Below are positions 53,199-62,788 of a DNA stretch of 64,000 nt, piece after piece. The DNA is from JAGOEY01 sp017997515 (GTDB lineage Bacteria > Pseudomonadota > Gammaproteobacteria > Burkholderiales > Burkholderiaceae_C). Every line of letters begins with the position of its first letter. The first letter of the stretch is position 1. Location: NCBI GenBank assembly GCA_026314275.1, contig CP111109.1, positions 62,001-126,000 of the forward strand. Reading direction: 5' to 3'. A program made the position numbers and the translations under genes. The notes under the pieces were generated by a model. That model did not search any database. It was not told the origin of the DNA and saw only the letters and a list, made by a program, of their open reading frames with translations.

Positions 53199-54377
53199 TC
53201 ACTTCACTGCGGCAGAAGCTGCAGCGGTGGCAGCTGTGGGTACGGCAGCCGCAGCAGGCTGGCCCGGCACCACAGGGGGCTGGCCTTTCGGCTGGTACAG
53301 CGTCACTTTTTGCCCTGGCGACAACACATGTACCCCGGCGGACACCACCTGCATACCCGGCGTCAAACCGCTGGCAATCACCGCCTCATTGCCATCAGCG
53401 GTGGCAATCTGCACCGGCTGCGAGCGCACCGTCATGCTGGTGGGCTCCAGCACCCATACCGCAGTCGCTGTGCCATCCTGGCGCAGTGCCGTGGTGGGCA
53501 GCTTGATGACCGGGGTGGCGCCATGCGCCAGCGCCTGGGGCTGCGCCGTCACAGTGGAGCCCAAGGCCGGGGCAGCCTCGGTGGCATCCAGCCCCACCTT
53601 CACCGCAAACGTACGTGTGACGGGGTCGGCACTGGCTGCCACTTCACGCACCGTGCCGCTCAAAGCCTTGTCACTGGCCCAGGCATGCACCGCCACGGGT
53701 GAGCCCAGCCGCAGTGCAGCCACCTTGTCTTCGGGCACGGAGAACACCACATCGCGTGGGCCGTCCTGTGCAATCCGCACCACGGGTGTGCCGGCCGACA
53801 CCACCTGCCCCGGCTCGGCTTCAATGGCCGTGACCACACCCGACACATCCGCCACCAGCGTGGTGTACGCCGCTTGGTTGCCCTGCGCCGTCAGCTGCGC
53901 ATTGGCCTGGTCGAGCTGCGCCTGCGCCGACTTGAGGGTGCTTTCGCGCCGCTCCAGTTCGGCCCCGCTGATGAAGTTCTGCGCCTTCAGCTCGCTGTAA
54001 CGCTTGAAGTCGGCTGCCGCCAAATCGCGGTTGGTGGTGGCTGCAGCCAGTTGCGCACGCGACGCATCTGCGGCCAGTTTGTAGTCCTGCGGGTCCAGCT
54101 GCGCCAGCACCTGCCCCGCCTTGACGCGCTGGCCCAGCTCGGCCTGCCGTTGTGCGATCTTGCCGCCTACCCGGAACCCCAAGCGCGATTCCACACGGGC
54201 GCGCACCTCACCCGCAAACTCATACCCGGCATTTAAGGTGCCCGCCCCCACCGTCATCACCTTGACCGCACGGACCGGCTCCTCGGGCGGCGCAGGCCGG
54301 GAGCAGGCCGCCAGCACCAGCGCACACGCGGCCGCCACAGAACCCACACGCAAGAATGAAGAAGTGAAAGTCAACAT
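53199..54377 (-). CDS. RND efflux periplasmic adaptor subunit (lipoprotein)
   Basis: The 392-residue protein has a lipoprotein signal with lipobox LAAC near residue 25, then the membrane fusion protein pattern. A lipoyl half (GFRVGGKIAQRQAELGQRVKAGQ) precedes a coiled-coil hairpin at residues 100-165, the second lipoyl half and a beta-barrel. It links the pump to the outer-membrane channel. It is the first gene of the two-gene operon and has a promoter with an operator-like palindrome upstream. Confidence 0.92.
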   Translation of the reverse strand: MLTFTSSFLRVGSVAAACALVLAACSRPAPPEEPVRAVKVMTVGAGTLNAGYEFAGEVRARVESRLGFRVGGKIAQRQAELGQRVKAGQVLAQLDPQDYKLAADASRAQLAAATTNRDLAAADFKRYSELKAQNFISGAELERRESTLKSAQAQLDQANAQLTAQGNQAAYTTLVADVSGVVTAIEAEPGQVVSAGTPVVRIAQDGPRDVVFSVPEDKVAALRLGSPVAVHAWASDKALSGTVREVAASADPVTRTFAVKVGLDATEAAPALGSTVTAQPQALAHGATPVIKLPTTALRQDGTATAVWVLEPTSMTVRSQPVQIATADGNEAVIASGLTPGMQVVSAGVHVLSPGQKVTLYQPKGQPPVVPGQPAAAAVPTAATAAASAAVK

Positions 54378-54460
54378 GGCAGAACCACCCGCTGGAAAAA
54401 GCCGCTCCAGCCCCGGCGGGCCAAGGAAAACGGTAAATAAGGACAGCCCGCCATTTTAAT

Positions 54461-54504
54461 GACTGACTGGTTAGTAATCTATTGTCGCGCCCGACCAGTG
54501 TCAA
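54461..54504 (-). promoter_or_regulatory. Efflux operon promoter with TetR-type operator-like sequence
   Basis: On the minus strand TTGACA (54504-54499) and TAGATT (54481-54476) are 17 bases apart. Immediately downstream and overlapping is TTACTAACCAGTCAGTC, which resembles operators of TetR-type repressors of RND pumps. No tetR gene lies beside it. Confidence 0.6.
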
Positions 54505-54528
54505 GCAGATTCGCCGCACTGGCGTGTC

Positions 54529-55443
54529 GTGGACAATCCGGGCGTGCCACTTCCGACCTCCACCACCTCCCCTGCCAGCAGCCATGCGCCTGACCCCGCC
54601 GCGCATTACGAGAACTTCCCCGTTGCCTCGTGGCTCTGCCCACCCCGGCTGCGTGCACCGATTGCCGCCATCTACTGGTTTGCACGCACCGCCGACGACC
54701 TGGCCGACGAAGGCGACGCCAATGCCCAGACCCGGCTGGACGACCTCGCCGCCTACCGTGCTGACCTGGCCCACGCAGCCAACCCGGCAGCAAACCTGGC
54801 AGAAAACGCGCCGTTTTCAACCCGCTGGCCCCACGTCTTTGCCCCGCTGCACCAGGCCATCCGCGACTTTGCCCTACCTGTCGGTTTGCTTGAAGACCTG
54901 CTCAGCGCCTTCGAGCAAGACGTGCACAAAACCCGCGACGGCAACGGCTACGCCACCCGCGCCGAGTTACTCGACTACTGTCGCCGCTCCGCCAACCCGG
55001 TGGGCCGCCTGCTGCTGCACCTGTACGGCGTGACCGACGCCCCATCGCTGGCGCAAAGCGACGACATCTGCACCGCGCTGCAACTCATCAACTTCTGGCA
55101 AGACCCGACCCGCGACATCCCGCGGCGGCGGTATTACTTCACGGCCGAAGACTGCGCCCGCTTTGGCGTGCAGCAGGCCGACCTGCTGGCGTTGCGCCAA
55201 ACACCTGAAACTACAAATTTGATAGCTGACTGCGCACAGTGGGCGGGCGCCACGATGCTAAAAGGCTCAAAATTAGTGCACGCTGTGCCCGGCCGCGCTG
55301 GCTGGGAGCTGCGGCTGGTGGTGCAAGGCGGACTGCGTATCCTGGACCACATCCAGGCGCAGGGCTACACCACACTGCAGACCCGCCCGGTGGTGGGCAA
55401 GCGGGACGTGCCGGTGATGCTGTGGCGTGCGCTGCGTATGTAA
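54529..55443 (+). CDS. hpnC: Squalene synthase-like protein HpnC
   Basis: The 304-residue protein belongs to the squalene/phytoene synthase family: ENFPVASWLCPPRLRAPI, the first Asp-rich motif in ARTADDLADE, and the second region LINFWQDPTRDIPRRRYYF, ending with WELRLVVQGGLRIL. With HpnD and HpnE it makes squalene from farnesyl diphosphate for hopanoid lipids. The start is a GTG at 54529. A stretch at about residues 229-249 is encoded by a short palindromic repeat also found outside genes nearby. It is separated from hpnD by a restriction-modification gene. Confidence 0.9.
   Translation: MDNPGVPLPTSTTSPASSHAPDPAAHYENFPVASWLCPPRLRAPIAAIYWFARTADDLADEGDANAQTRLDDLAAYRADLAHAANPAANLAENAPFSTRWPHVFAPLHQAIRDFALPVGLLEDLLSAFEQDVHKTRDGNGYATRAELLDYCRRSANPVGRLLLHLYGVTDAPSLAQSDDICTALQLINFWQDPTRDIPRRRYYFTAEDCARFGVQQADLLALRQTPETTNLIADCAQWAGATMLKGSKLVHAVPGRAGWELRLVVQGGLRILDHIQAQGYTTLQTRPVVGKRDVPVMLWRALRM
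55214..55276 (+). repeat. Comamonadaceae-type short palindromic repeat inside hpnC
   Basis: The block AAATTTGATAGCTGACTGCG, then CACAGTGGGCGGGCGC, matches the intergenic copy at 55457-55505 closely. It is read in frame as part of HpnC without changing the expected protein length. Confidence 0.65.
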
Positions 55444-55456
55444 ACGCTCGGGGCCC

Positions 55457-55505
55457 CAAAATTGATAGCGGCTTGCGCACAACAGGCGGGCGCTGGCGGG
55501 CTGAA
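55457..55505 (+). repeat. Short palindromic repeat after hpnC
   Basis: AAAATTGATAGCGGCTTGCG followed by CACAACAGGCGGGCGC is an interspersed repeat with self-complementary GCGC arms, the same kind as those at 55214 and 60693. Confidence 0.65.
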
Positions 55506-55549
55506 GGGCTTACATTTGCTACACCCCGTGCCCAAGCGCGATTTAGTGA

Positions 55550-55605
55550 TCAAATTAGCCTCCAGCGCATTATCTGCATGCGCTTAAAGCTACGGTTTTA
55601 ATAGC
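55550..55605 (-). repeat. Short palindromic repeat, inverted copy
   Basis: The complement reads AAGCGCATGC...GCGCTGGAGGCTAATTTG, matching the right half of the copy at 60693 (GCGCTAGAGGCCAATTT). It lies directly before the restriction-modification gene. Confidence 0.5.
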
Positions 55606-55619
55606 AAAACAGGACACCC

Positions 55620-58460
55620 ATGCCCCTCAGTTGGAACGAGATCAAATCCCGCGCGCTCACCTTCAGCCGCACCTGGGACGACGCAGCCAACGAAGACTCA
55701 CAAGCCAAACCCTTCTGGATTGATTTTTTCGAGATCTTCGGCATCACCGACAAACGCGTGGCCACCTTCGAGCTGAACGTCAAAAAGCTCGACAAAGCGC
55801 AGGGATATGTCGATCTGTTCTGGCCCGGCATGCTGATCGTTGAGCACAAATCGCGCGGCAAAAACCTCGACCTTGCGTTCCAGCAAGCACTGGACTACTT
55901 CCCCGGCCTGCCCGAGCGCGACCTGCCACAAATCATCATCGTCTGCGACTTTGCCCGCTTTCGGGTGCACCGCCTGGGCACGGGCGGCCAAGACGGCGAG
56001 ACCGTGGAGTTCGCCCTCAAAGACCTGCACAAACACATCCGCCAGTTTGGCTTTATCGCGGGCTACAAAGTCCAGGAGATCAAGGCGCAAGACCCCGTCA
56101 ACATCAAGGCCGCCGAGCGCATGGGCCGCCTGCACGACGCCCTCAAAGCCAGCCACTACGAAGGCCACCCGCTCGAAGTGCTGCTGGTGCGCCTGCTGTT
56201 TTGTCTGTTTGCCGACGACACCGGCATCTTCCAGCCCGCGCAGGCCTTTCGCGCCTTCATCGAAGAACGCACCAGCGCCGACGGCAGCGACGTCGGCCCG
56301 CGCCTGGCGCAGCTGTTCCAGGTGCTCAACACCCCCGACGCCAAACGCAGCCCGGCGCTGGACACCCAACTCGCCACCTTCCCCTACATCAACGGCAAAC
56401 TCTTTGAAGAGAGCCTGCCCATGGCCGACTTCACCGCCCCCATGCGCGAGGCGCTGCTCGACGCCTGCGCGCTCGACTGGTCGGCCATCAGCCCCGCCAT
56501 CTTTGGCAGCCTGTTCCAAAGCATCATGGACGCCAAAGCCCGCCGCAACCTGGGCGCGCACTACACCAGCGAAGAAAACATCCAGAAGCTGATCGGCCCG
56601 CTGTTTCTGGACGACCTGCACGCCGAATTCGACAAGGTCAAAAACAACCGCAACCGCCTGTTCGAGTTCCACAAAAAGCTGCGCACCCTCACCTTCTTCG
56701 ACCCCGCCTGCGGCTGCGGCAACTTCCTGGTCATCAGCTACCGCGAGCTGCGTCTGCTGGAGCTGCAAGTGCTGCGCGCCAGCCACGAGCTCAGCGGCAA
56801 CGCGGGCCAGAAAAGTGTGGACGTACACAGCCTCATCGGCATTGACGTAGACCAGTTCTACGGCATCGAGATCGAAGAGTTCCCCGCGCAGGTTGCGCAA
56901 GTAGCCCTGTGGCTGATGGACCACCAGATGAACCTGCGGGTCAGCGAAGAGTTTGGTTTGTACTTTGCGCGTATCCCCCTCAAGACCAGCCCGCACATCG
57001 TGCATGGCAATGCGCTGCGGGTGGATTGGAATGAGGTGTTGCCAGCGGAGCGGTGCAGTTTTGTGCTGGGGAACCCGCCGTTTGTGGGAGCCAAGTTCAT
57101 GGACGACGCACAGCGCGAAGACACGCGCGTTGTGTTTACGGGCATTGACAACGCTGGTTTGCTGGACTTTGTGGCCGCGTGGTACGTCAAAGCAACGAAA
57201 TACAGCCGCTTGGTGCCCGGAACCGGGGTCGAACCCATCCACCCGCGTACCGCATTCGTTTCCACCAATAGCATCGTCCAAGGCGAACAAGTGGGTGTGC
57301 TGTGGGGCTGGATGTTGGCGCAAGGGGTGCATATCCAGTTTGCACACCGTACTTTCAGCTGGAGCAACGAGGCTTCCGGCAATGCCGCCGTGCACTGCGT
57401 GATCGTTGGCTTTGGGCTCGAAAACCGGTCCGGTAAAGTCATCTACGAATACGAAAACATCAAGGGCGACGCGCACGCCGTACCCGCCAGCAACATCAAT
57501 CCGTATCTTGTGGATGCACCCAATGTGGTACTGCCACGGCGGTCACGCCCTATCTGCGCGGTGCCCGAGATTGGCATTGGCAACAAGCCCATTGACGGTG
57601 GCAACTACCTTTTCACTACCGAAGAACGCGATGCGTTCATTGCCAAAGAGCCCGCCAGCGCAAAGTGGTTTCGCAGGTGGCTGGGGGCTGATGAGTTTTT
57701 GAACGGTTATGAACGCTGGTGCCTGTGGCTGGGCGACTGCCCACCCAGTGAATTGCGCGCCATGCCCGAGTCAATGAAGCGCGTGCAGGCGGTGAAAGCA
57801 CTCCGCCTCGCCAGCAAAAGCCCACCTACCCAAAAGCTGGCCGATACGCCGACTCGGTTTCATGTGGAGAACATTCCCAATACTCCCTACCTCTTGCTTC
57901 CAGAGGTGTCATCCGAACGAAGAGCGTTCATTCCCTTTGGGTTTGAGCAGCCAGAAACGCTATGCAGCAATCTTGTCAAAATCGCTCCCGGCGCAACCCT
58001 GTTCCATTTCGGTGTACTCACCAGCACCATGCACAACGCGTGGGTACGCGCCGTATGTGGTCGACTGGAAAGCCGCTATAGATATTCCAAAGATATTGTT
58101 TACAACAACTTCCCCTGGCCCGATTTACCCCAAAAATTAGAACCAAATCAGCCCCCAGCGCCCGCCCAGAAAGCGCAAGCAGCTATCGAAACAGCAGCAC
58201 AAGCCGTGCTCGACGCCCGCGCCCAGTTCCCCACCAGCAGCCTGGCCGACCTGTACGACCCCTTGACCATGCCGCCCGTGCTGCTCAAGGCACACCATAA
58301 ACTCGATGCTGCGGTAGACAAGGCCTACCAGTTGTGTGGCGGCAAAAAGAGTTATGCGTCTGACGCGGAACGGGTGGCCTTCCTGTTCCAGCGTTACCAG
58401 CAGCTCACCAGCCTGCTGCCCGCCACGCCCCCCGTGCGTGCGCGCCGAAAAACAGCTTGA
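55620..58460 (+). CDS. MmeI-like type IIL restriction-modification enzyme
   Basis: The 946-residue protein combines nuclease, methyltransferase and recognition domains, as in MmeI. The nuclease site is a D-EXK pattern with Asp65, Glu75 and Lys77 in VDLFWPGMLIVEHKSRG. After a helical spacer, the amino-methyltransferase has motif I FFDPACGCGNFL near residue 358 and motif IV GNPPFVGAKF near residue 483. The region from about residue 600 to 830 should be the target recognition domain. One protein would methylate one adenine-containing site and cut nearby. The frame appears intact. It separates hpnC from hpnD, which are normally adjacent. Confidence 0.9.
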   Translation: MPLSWNEIKSRALTFSRTWDDAANEDSQAKPFWIDFFEIFGITDKRVATFELNVKKLDKAQGYVDLFWPGMLIVEHKSRGKNLDLAFQQALDYFPGLPERDLPQIIIVCDFARFRVHRLGTGGQDGETVEFALKDLHKHIRQFGFIAGYKVQEIKAQDPVNIKAAERMGRLHDALKASHYEGHPLEVLLVRLLFCLFADDTGIFQPAQAFRAFIEERTSADGSDVGPRLAQLFQVLNTPDAKRSPALDTQLATFPYINGKLFEESLPMADFTAPMREALLDACALDWSAISPAIFGSLFQSIMDAKARRNLGAHYTSEENIQKLIGPLFLDDLHAEFDKVKNNRNRLFEFHKKLRTLTFFDPACGCGNFLVISYRELRLLELQVLRASHELSGNAGQKSVDVHSLIGIDVDQFYGIEIEEFPAQVAQVALWLMDHQMNLRVSEEFGLYFARIPLKTSPHIVHGNALRVDWNEVLPAERCSFVLGNPPFVGAKFMDDAQREDTRVVFTGIDNAGLLDFVAAWYVKATKYSRLVPGTGVEPIHPRTAFVSTNSIVQGEQVGVLWGWMLAQGVHIQFAHRTFSWSNEASGNAAVHCVIVGFGLENRSGKVIYEYENIKGDAHAVPASNINPYLVDAPNVVLPRRSRPICAVPEIGIGNKPIDGGNYLFTTEERDAFIAKEPASAKWFRRWLGADEFLNGYERWCLWLGDCPPSELRAMPESMKRVQAVKALRLASKSPPTQKLADTPTRFHVENIPNTPYLLLPEVSSERRAFIPFGFEQPETLCSNLVKIAPGATLFHFGVLTSTMHNAWVRAVCGRLESRYRYSKDIVYNNFPWPDLPQKLEPNQPPAPAQKAQAAIETAAQAVLDARAQFPTSSLADLYDPLTMPPVLLKAHHKLDAAVDKAYQLCGGKKSYASDAERVAFLFQRYQQLTSLLPATPPVRARRKTA

Positions 58461-58516
58461 AACCTGAACGGGGGCTGCCAGACGGGCCCCGCGTGCATGG
58501 GACAATCCCACCCCAT

Positions 58517-59356
58517 ATGACCCCCGAGCAGTACGTCCAGGAAAAAGCCGCTTCATCCGGCAGCAGCTTTTATTACGCCTTTCTCTTTCTGCCGCGCCCC
58601 CGGCGCGCCGCCATCACCGCGTTTTATGCGTTTTGCCGCGAGGTGGACGACGTGGTGGACGACGCCACCGAGATGCACATCGCCGCCACCAAACTGGCCT
58701 GGTGGCAGGGGGAGGTGGCCAAGTCCTACGCCGGGCAACCCAGCCACCCGGTGATGAAGGCGCTGATGCCGCTGGTGGCCGACTACGGCATTGAAGCCCA
58801 GCACCTGCGGGCCATCATCGGCGGCTGCGAGATGGACCTGGAGCAGACGCGTTACCTCGACTTCCCCGGGCTTGAAAAATACTGCCACCTGGTGGCCGGT
58901 GTGGTGGGTGAGGTGTCGGCCCGTATCTTTGGCCAGACCCAACCCGACACCACGGCCTATGCGCACAAGCTGGGGCTGGCGTTCCAGCTGACCAACATCA
59001 TCCGCGACGTGGGGGAAGACGCGTTGCGTGGCCGCATCTACCTGCCGGTGAACGAGCTGCAGCAGTTCGACGTGAAGGCACACGAGGTGCTGAAGCGCAC
59101 TTACTCCGACCGCTTTACCGCGCTGATGCGCTTCCAGGCCGAGCGCGCCCACCGCTACTACGACGAAGCGCTGGCCCTGCTGCCCGCAGAAGACCGCCGC
59201 GCACAAAAGCCCGGCCTGATGATGGCCAGCATCTACCGCACCCTGCTGCGCGAGATTGAACGCGACAACTTCCAGGTGCTGCACCAGCGTGTCAGCCTGA
59301 CGCCGCTGCGCAAGCTGTGGCTCGCGTGGCGTGTGCAGGCTCTCGGGAAAATGTGA
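58517..59356 (+). CDS. hpnD: Presqualene diphosphate synthase HpnD
   Basis: The 279-residue protein has both Asp-rich motifs of the family: FCREVDDVVDD near residue 45 and NIIRDVGEDALRGRIYLP near residue 168, along with YCHLVAGVVGEV. It condenses two farnesyl diphosphates to presqualene diphosphate. The ATG at 58517 is the usual family start; the frame is open further upstream. hpnE begins only four bases after its stop. Confidence 0.94.
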   Translation: MTPEQYVQEKAASSGSSFYYAFLFLPRPRRAAITAFYAFCREVDDVVDDATEMHIAATKLAWWQGEVAKSYAGQPSHPVMKALMPLVADYGIEAQHLRAIIGGCEMDLEQTRYLDFPGLEKYCHLVAGVVGEVSARIFGQTQPDTTAYAHKLGLAFQLTNIIRDVGEDALRGRIYLPVNELQQFDVKAHEVLKRTYSDRFTALMRFQAERAHRYYDEALALLPAEDRRAQKPGLMMASIYRTLLREIERDNFQVLHQRVSLTPLRKLWLAWRVQALGKM

Positions 59357-59360
59357 CCCG

Positions 59361-60638
59361 ATGAAAATCGCGGTGATTGGCGCGGGCTGGGCCGGGCTGG
59401 CGGCGGCCATCAAGGCCACCCAGGACGGCCACCAGGTGGCGCTTTTTGAGAGTGCCCGCACACCCGGTGGCCGCGCCCGCAGCGTAGGTGTTACCGGGCC
59501 GGACGGCACACCGTTGCTGCTCGACAACGGCCAGCACATCCTGATTGGGGCCTACACGGACACCCTGAGCCTGATGCGCACGGTGGGCGTGGACCCGGAC
59601 GCCGCGCTGCTGCGCCTGCCGCTCACATTACGCTTCCCCGACGGCACCGGCATCCGCTGCCCCCACGCACCCGCGCCATTTGACGCGCTGGCCGGCATCC
59701 TCGGAGCCAAGGGCTGGCAGTGGCGCGACAAGTGGTCGCTGCTCAAGGCATCCCTCGGCTGGCAACGGGCAGGTTTTGTGTGCCCGCCGCATGTTTCGGT
59801 GGCCGACCTTTGCAGCGGCCTGACCGCGCGGGTGCGCAGCGAGATGATCGACCCACTGTGTGTGTCGGCGCTGAACACCCCCGCCGCCCAGGCCAGCGGC
59901 CAGGTGTTTCTGCGGGTGCTGCAAGACGCCCTGTTTGGTGTCAGCGGTGGCTCCCACCTGCTGCTGCCCCGGGTGGACCTGGGGGCACTGTTCCCCGACG
60001 CGGCACTGCGCTGGCTCGCTGCCCACGGCGCACACACCGTGCTGGGCAAACGGGTGCCGTCCATCCAGCCACAGCCCGACCAAACCTGGCGCGTGGACGG
60101 CGAAGTGTTTGACCAGGTGGTGCTGGCCTGTTCACCGCAAGAGGCGTCGCGCCTGGTGGCAGGCAGTGGCGTGGGCACGGCGGCCGCTGCGCAGTGGGTG
60201 GCGCAGGCTGACGCGCTGCGGTTTGAAGCCATCACCACGGTGTATGCCACATCCGCCACCGTGGCGCAGACCCCGCTGGCGCAGCCCATGCTGGCGCTGC
60301 GCAACACCGCCGCCCTGCCCGCCCAGTTTGTGTTTGACAGGGGCCAGCTGGGCAGCCCGCGCGGAATGCTGGCATTTGTCATCAGCGCGTGTGAGGGCGA
60401 CCGCGCCTGGCTGGAGCGCCAGGTGTGCGCCCAGGCAGCGGAACAGCTGGGTCTGCAGGATGTGCAGCCGCTGCAAACCGTGGTGGAAAAACGCGCTACG
60501 TTTGCCTGCACACCGGGCCTGGTGCGCCCGCCTATGGACGTTGCGCCGGGCTTGCGTGTGTGTGGTGACTACATCGAAGGGCCCTACCCCGCCACGCTGG
60601 AAGGCGCTGTGCGCAGCGGCCAGGCGGCAGCCACGTGA
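59361..60638 (+). CDS. hpnE: Hydroxysqualene dehydroxylase HpnE
   Basis: The 425-residue flavoprotein has the FAD-binding N-terminus IAVIGAGWAGLAAAI and the amine-oxidase/phytoene-desaturase-like layout with GGRARSVGV, LDNGQHILIGAY and a C-terminal CGDYIEGPYPATLEGAVRSG block. It reduces hydroxysqualene to squalene, the last step of the HpnCDE route. The ATG at 59361 lies directly after the hpnD stop. A terminator follows. Confidence 0.94.
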   Translation: MKIAVIGAGWAGLAAAIKATQDGHQVALFESARTPGGRARSVGVTGPDGTPLLLDNGQHILIGAYTDTLSLMRTVGVDPDAALLRLPLTLRFPDGTGIRCPHAPAPFDALAGILGAKGWQWRDKWSLLKASLGWQRAGFVCPPHVSVADLCSGLTARVRSEMIDPLCVSALNTPAAQASGQVFLRVLQDALFGVSGGSHLLLPRVDLGALFPDAALRWLAAHGAHTVLGKRVPSIQPQPDQTWRVDGEVFDQVVLACSPQEASRLVAGSGVGTAAAAQWVAQADALRFEAITTVYATSATVAQTPLAQPMLALRNTAALPAQFVFDRGQLGSPRGMLAFVISACEGDRAWLERQVCAQAAEQLGLQDVQPLQTVVEKRATFACTPGLVRPPMDVAPGLRVCGDYIEGPYPATLEGAVRSGQAAAT

Positions 60639-60659
60639 GTCCGAGACCGGAACGCCCAT

Positions 60660-60689
60660 AAAAAACGCCAGCAACTTGCTGGCGTTTTT
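60660..60689. terminator. Bidirectional terminator between hpnE and tctA
   Basis: AAAAACGCCAGC-AACTT-GCTGGCGTTTTT is a perfect 12-base stem with T runs on both strands, placed between convergent genes. Confidence 0.9.
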
Positions 60690-60692
60690 ACT

Positions 60693-60742
60693 TCTTTTTT
60701 GATAGCTTCCAGCGCCCTATGGACGGGCGCTAGAGGCCAATT
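60693..60742 (+). repeat. Short palindromic repeat before tctA end
   Basis: TTTTTTGATAGCTTCCAGCG...GGGCGCTAGAGGCCAATTT has GCGC arms that can pair and matches the repeats near hpnC. Confidence 0.65.
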
Positions 60743-60748
60743 TAACCC

Positions 60749-62266
60749 TCAACCACCAGTCAACCGCGCATGTTTGCGTTGCGACATACGTTTGGCCACG
60801 CGGGGCAGGATCAGCACGGCCAGCACGATGAAGATCAGGGTGAGCGACATGGGGCGCTGTAGGAAGATCATGGCGCTGCCTTCACCGATGGAGATGGCGT
60901 TGCGCAGTTGCGCTTCGGCCAGCGGGCCCAGGATCATGCCGATCACCACCGGGGCGGTGGGGAAGTCAAAGCGCCGCATCACCACACCCAGCACACCAAT
61001 GGCGTACAGCAGGAACAGGTCAAACGCGCTCTGGCGCATGCCGTAGGCACCGACGGTGGCGAAGATCAAAATACCGGCGTACAGCTGGGGTTTTGGAATC
61101 TTCAGCAGCTTGACCCACAGGCCCACCATGGGAAGGTTCAGCACCAGCAGCATGACGTTGCCGATGTAGAGCGACGCGATCAGCGCCCACACCAGGCTCG
61201 ACGAGGTGGTGAACAGCTGCGGGCCGGGCTGGATGCCGTAGTTCTGGAACGCACCCAGCAGAATAGCCGTGGTGTTGCTGGTGGGAATGCCCAGCGTCAG
61301 CAGCGGGATAAGCGCAGCGGTCACCGTGGCGTTGTTGGCGGCCTCAGGGCCAGCCACACCTTCGATGGCACCGGTGGTGCCGAACTCGGCTTCGTCTTGG
61401 GGGTTCTTGACCAGCTTTTTCTCAGCGGCGTAGCTCAGGAAGGTCGGGATCTCGGTGCCGCCTGCGGGAATAGTGCCAAACGGGAACCCAATCGCCGTGC
61501 CACGCAGCCAGGCCGGGATGGAGCGCTTCCAGTCGCGGCGGGTCATGGTCACGCGGCTCAGCTTGTTTTGTGTGTCTTTGACCTTGCCCTCAAACAGCGC
61601 AGCGTGCAGGCATTCGGCCACGGCAAACAGGCCCACGGCCACCAGCACAATTTCCACACCGTCCAGCAACTCAGGCACACCACCGGTGTACCGGGCCTGG
61701 CCCGAAATCTGGTCCATCCCCACCAGGCCTGCGGCCAGGCCGATGAAGAGAGACGTCATCCCGCGCAGCGTGCTTTTGCCCAGCACCGCACTGACCGTGG
61801 TGAAGGCCAGCACCATCAGCATGAAGTATTCAGGAGGGCCCAGCCGCACGGCGTATTCGGCCATGATGGGTGCGAACAGGGTAACCAGCACGGTGGCAAT
61901 GGTGCCTGCGACGAAGGAGCCAATGGCCGCTGTGGCCAGCGCCGCACCGGCGCGCCCACTCTTGGCCATCTTGTTGCCCTCCATCGCGGTCACCATACTG
62001 GCCGTTTCCCCGGGCGTGTTCAGCAGGATGGAGGTGGTGGAGCCGCCGTACATGGCACCGTAATAAATGCCGGCAAAGAAGATCATTGAAGCCGTGGCTT
62101 CGACCTTGGCCGTGATAGGCAGCAGCATCGCCACCGCCACCGCCGGGCCAATACCAGGCAGCACACCAATAGCCGTGCCGAGTGCACAGCCGACAAAAGC
62201 CCACATCAGGTTGACCGGCGTGCCGGCGGTGATGAAGCCTTGGAGAAGGTTGTTCCAGAGATCCAT
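60749..62266 (-). CDS. tctA: Tripartite tricarboxylate transporter large permease TctA
   Basis: The 505-residue protein has about twelve membrane helices and family sequences such as [20 protein letters not shown] near the start and [14 protein letters not shown] (residues 81-94). It is the main channel of a TTT-family importer powered by an ion gradient, taking substrate from the TctC-type binding protein. The substrate is an organic acid that cannot be specified. It follows tctB by three bases. Confidence 0.94.
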   Translation of the reverse strand: MDLWNNLLQGFITAGTPVNLMWAFVGCALGTAIGVLPGIGPAVAVAMLLPITAKVEATASMIFFAGIYYGAMYGGSTTSILLNTPGETASMVTAMEGNKMAKSGRAGAALATAAIGSFVAGTIATVLVTLFAPIMAEYAVRLGPPEYFMLMVLAFTTVSAVLGKSTLRGMTSLFIGLAAGLVGMDQISGQARYTGGVPELLDGVEIVLVAVGLFAVAECLHAALFEGKVKDTQNKLSRVTMTRRDWKRSIPAWLRGTAIGFPFGTIPAGGTEIPTFLSYAAEKKLVKNPQDEAEFGTTGAIEGVAGPEAANNATVTAALIPLLTLGIPTSNTTAILLGAFQNYGIQPGPQLFTTSSSLVWALIASLYIGNVMLLVLNLPMVGLWVKLLKIPKPQLYAGILIFATVGAYGMRQSAFDLFLLYAIGVLGVVMRRFDFPTAPVVIGMILGPLAEAQLRNAISIGEGSAMIFLQRPMSLTLIFIVLAVLILPRVAKRMSQRKHARLTGG

Positions 62267-62269
62267 GAT

Positions 62270-62788
62270 TTACAACCACCCTGTGTTGGTGAGTCCGGGC
62301 AGGTTGATTGCCAGGAATTGGGTGAACATCCAGAACACGGGCGCTGCAATCAACAGGCCGGTGATCAGGTCTTTGGCCAGGATGCCAGGCTGCATCGCGT
62401 CTTGCCCTGCCGCACGACGCAGGCCCTGCACGGCGAGCATGAAACACAGCGTGCAGCTCAGGATGAAGCCGATGGTGGTGATGAGCGCCGCATTGGCCAG
62501 CAGGCCTGCAGACACCCAGATAAAACCAGGCCAGTACGGCGGCTCAGAGCCGCCCACCTCGGGCGCATCCAGCTCGCGGAACCCACCCGTCATGGCCTCG
62601 CGCACGATCAACACACCGCACACCACCAAAACAAGGGCCACCAGCCACGGCAAAAAGTTGGGCCCCACACCGCCATACCCGGAGTCCCCCGGAATGGTCA
62701 GCGCCCCAAACGCAAGCCCCGCCCCCACCAAAAGTACGCCCGCCCCGACAAGGGTCTGCAGCGTAAAAGGAGATCTTTGTTGTGTCAT
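62270..62788 (-). CDS. tctB: Tripartite tricarboxylate transporter small permease TctB
   Basis: The 172-residue protein has four hydrophobic segments (about residues 10-30, 43-63, 90-115 and 130-165), as in TctB. It is the small membrane subunit partnering TctA. The order tctC-tctB-tctA on the minus strand is one of the usual ones. Confidence 0.9.
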   Translation of the reverse strand: MTQQRSPFTLQTLVGAGVLLVGAGLAFGALTIPGDSGYGGVGPNFLPWLVALVLVVCGVLIVREAMTGGFRELDAPEVGGSEPPYWPGFIWVSAGLLANAALITTIGFILSCTLCFMLAVQGLRRAAGQDAMQPGILAKDLITGLLIAAPVFWMFTQFLAINLPGLTNTGWL

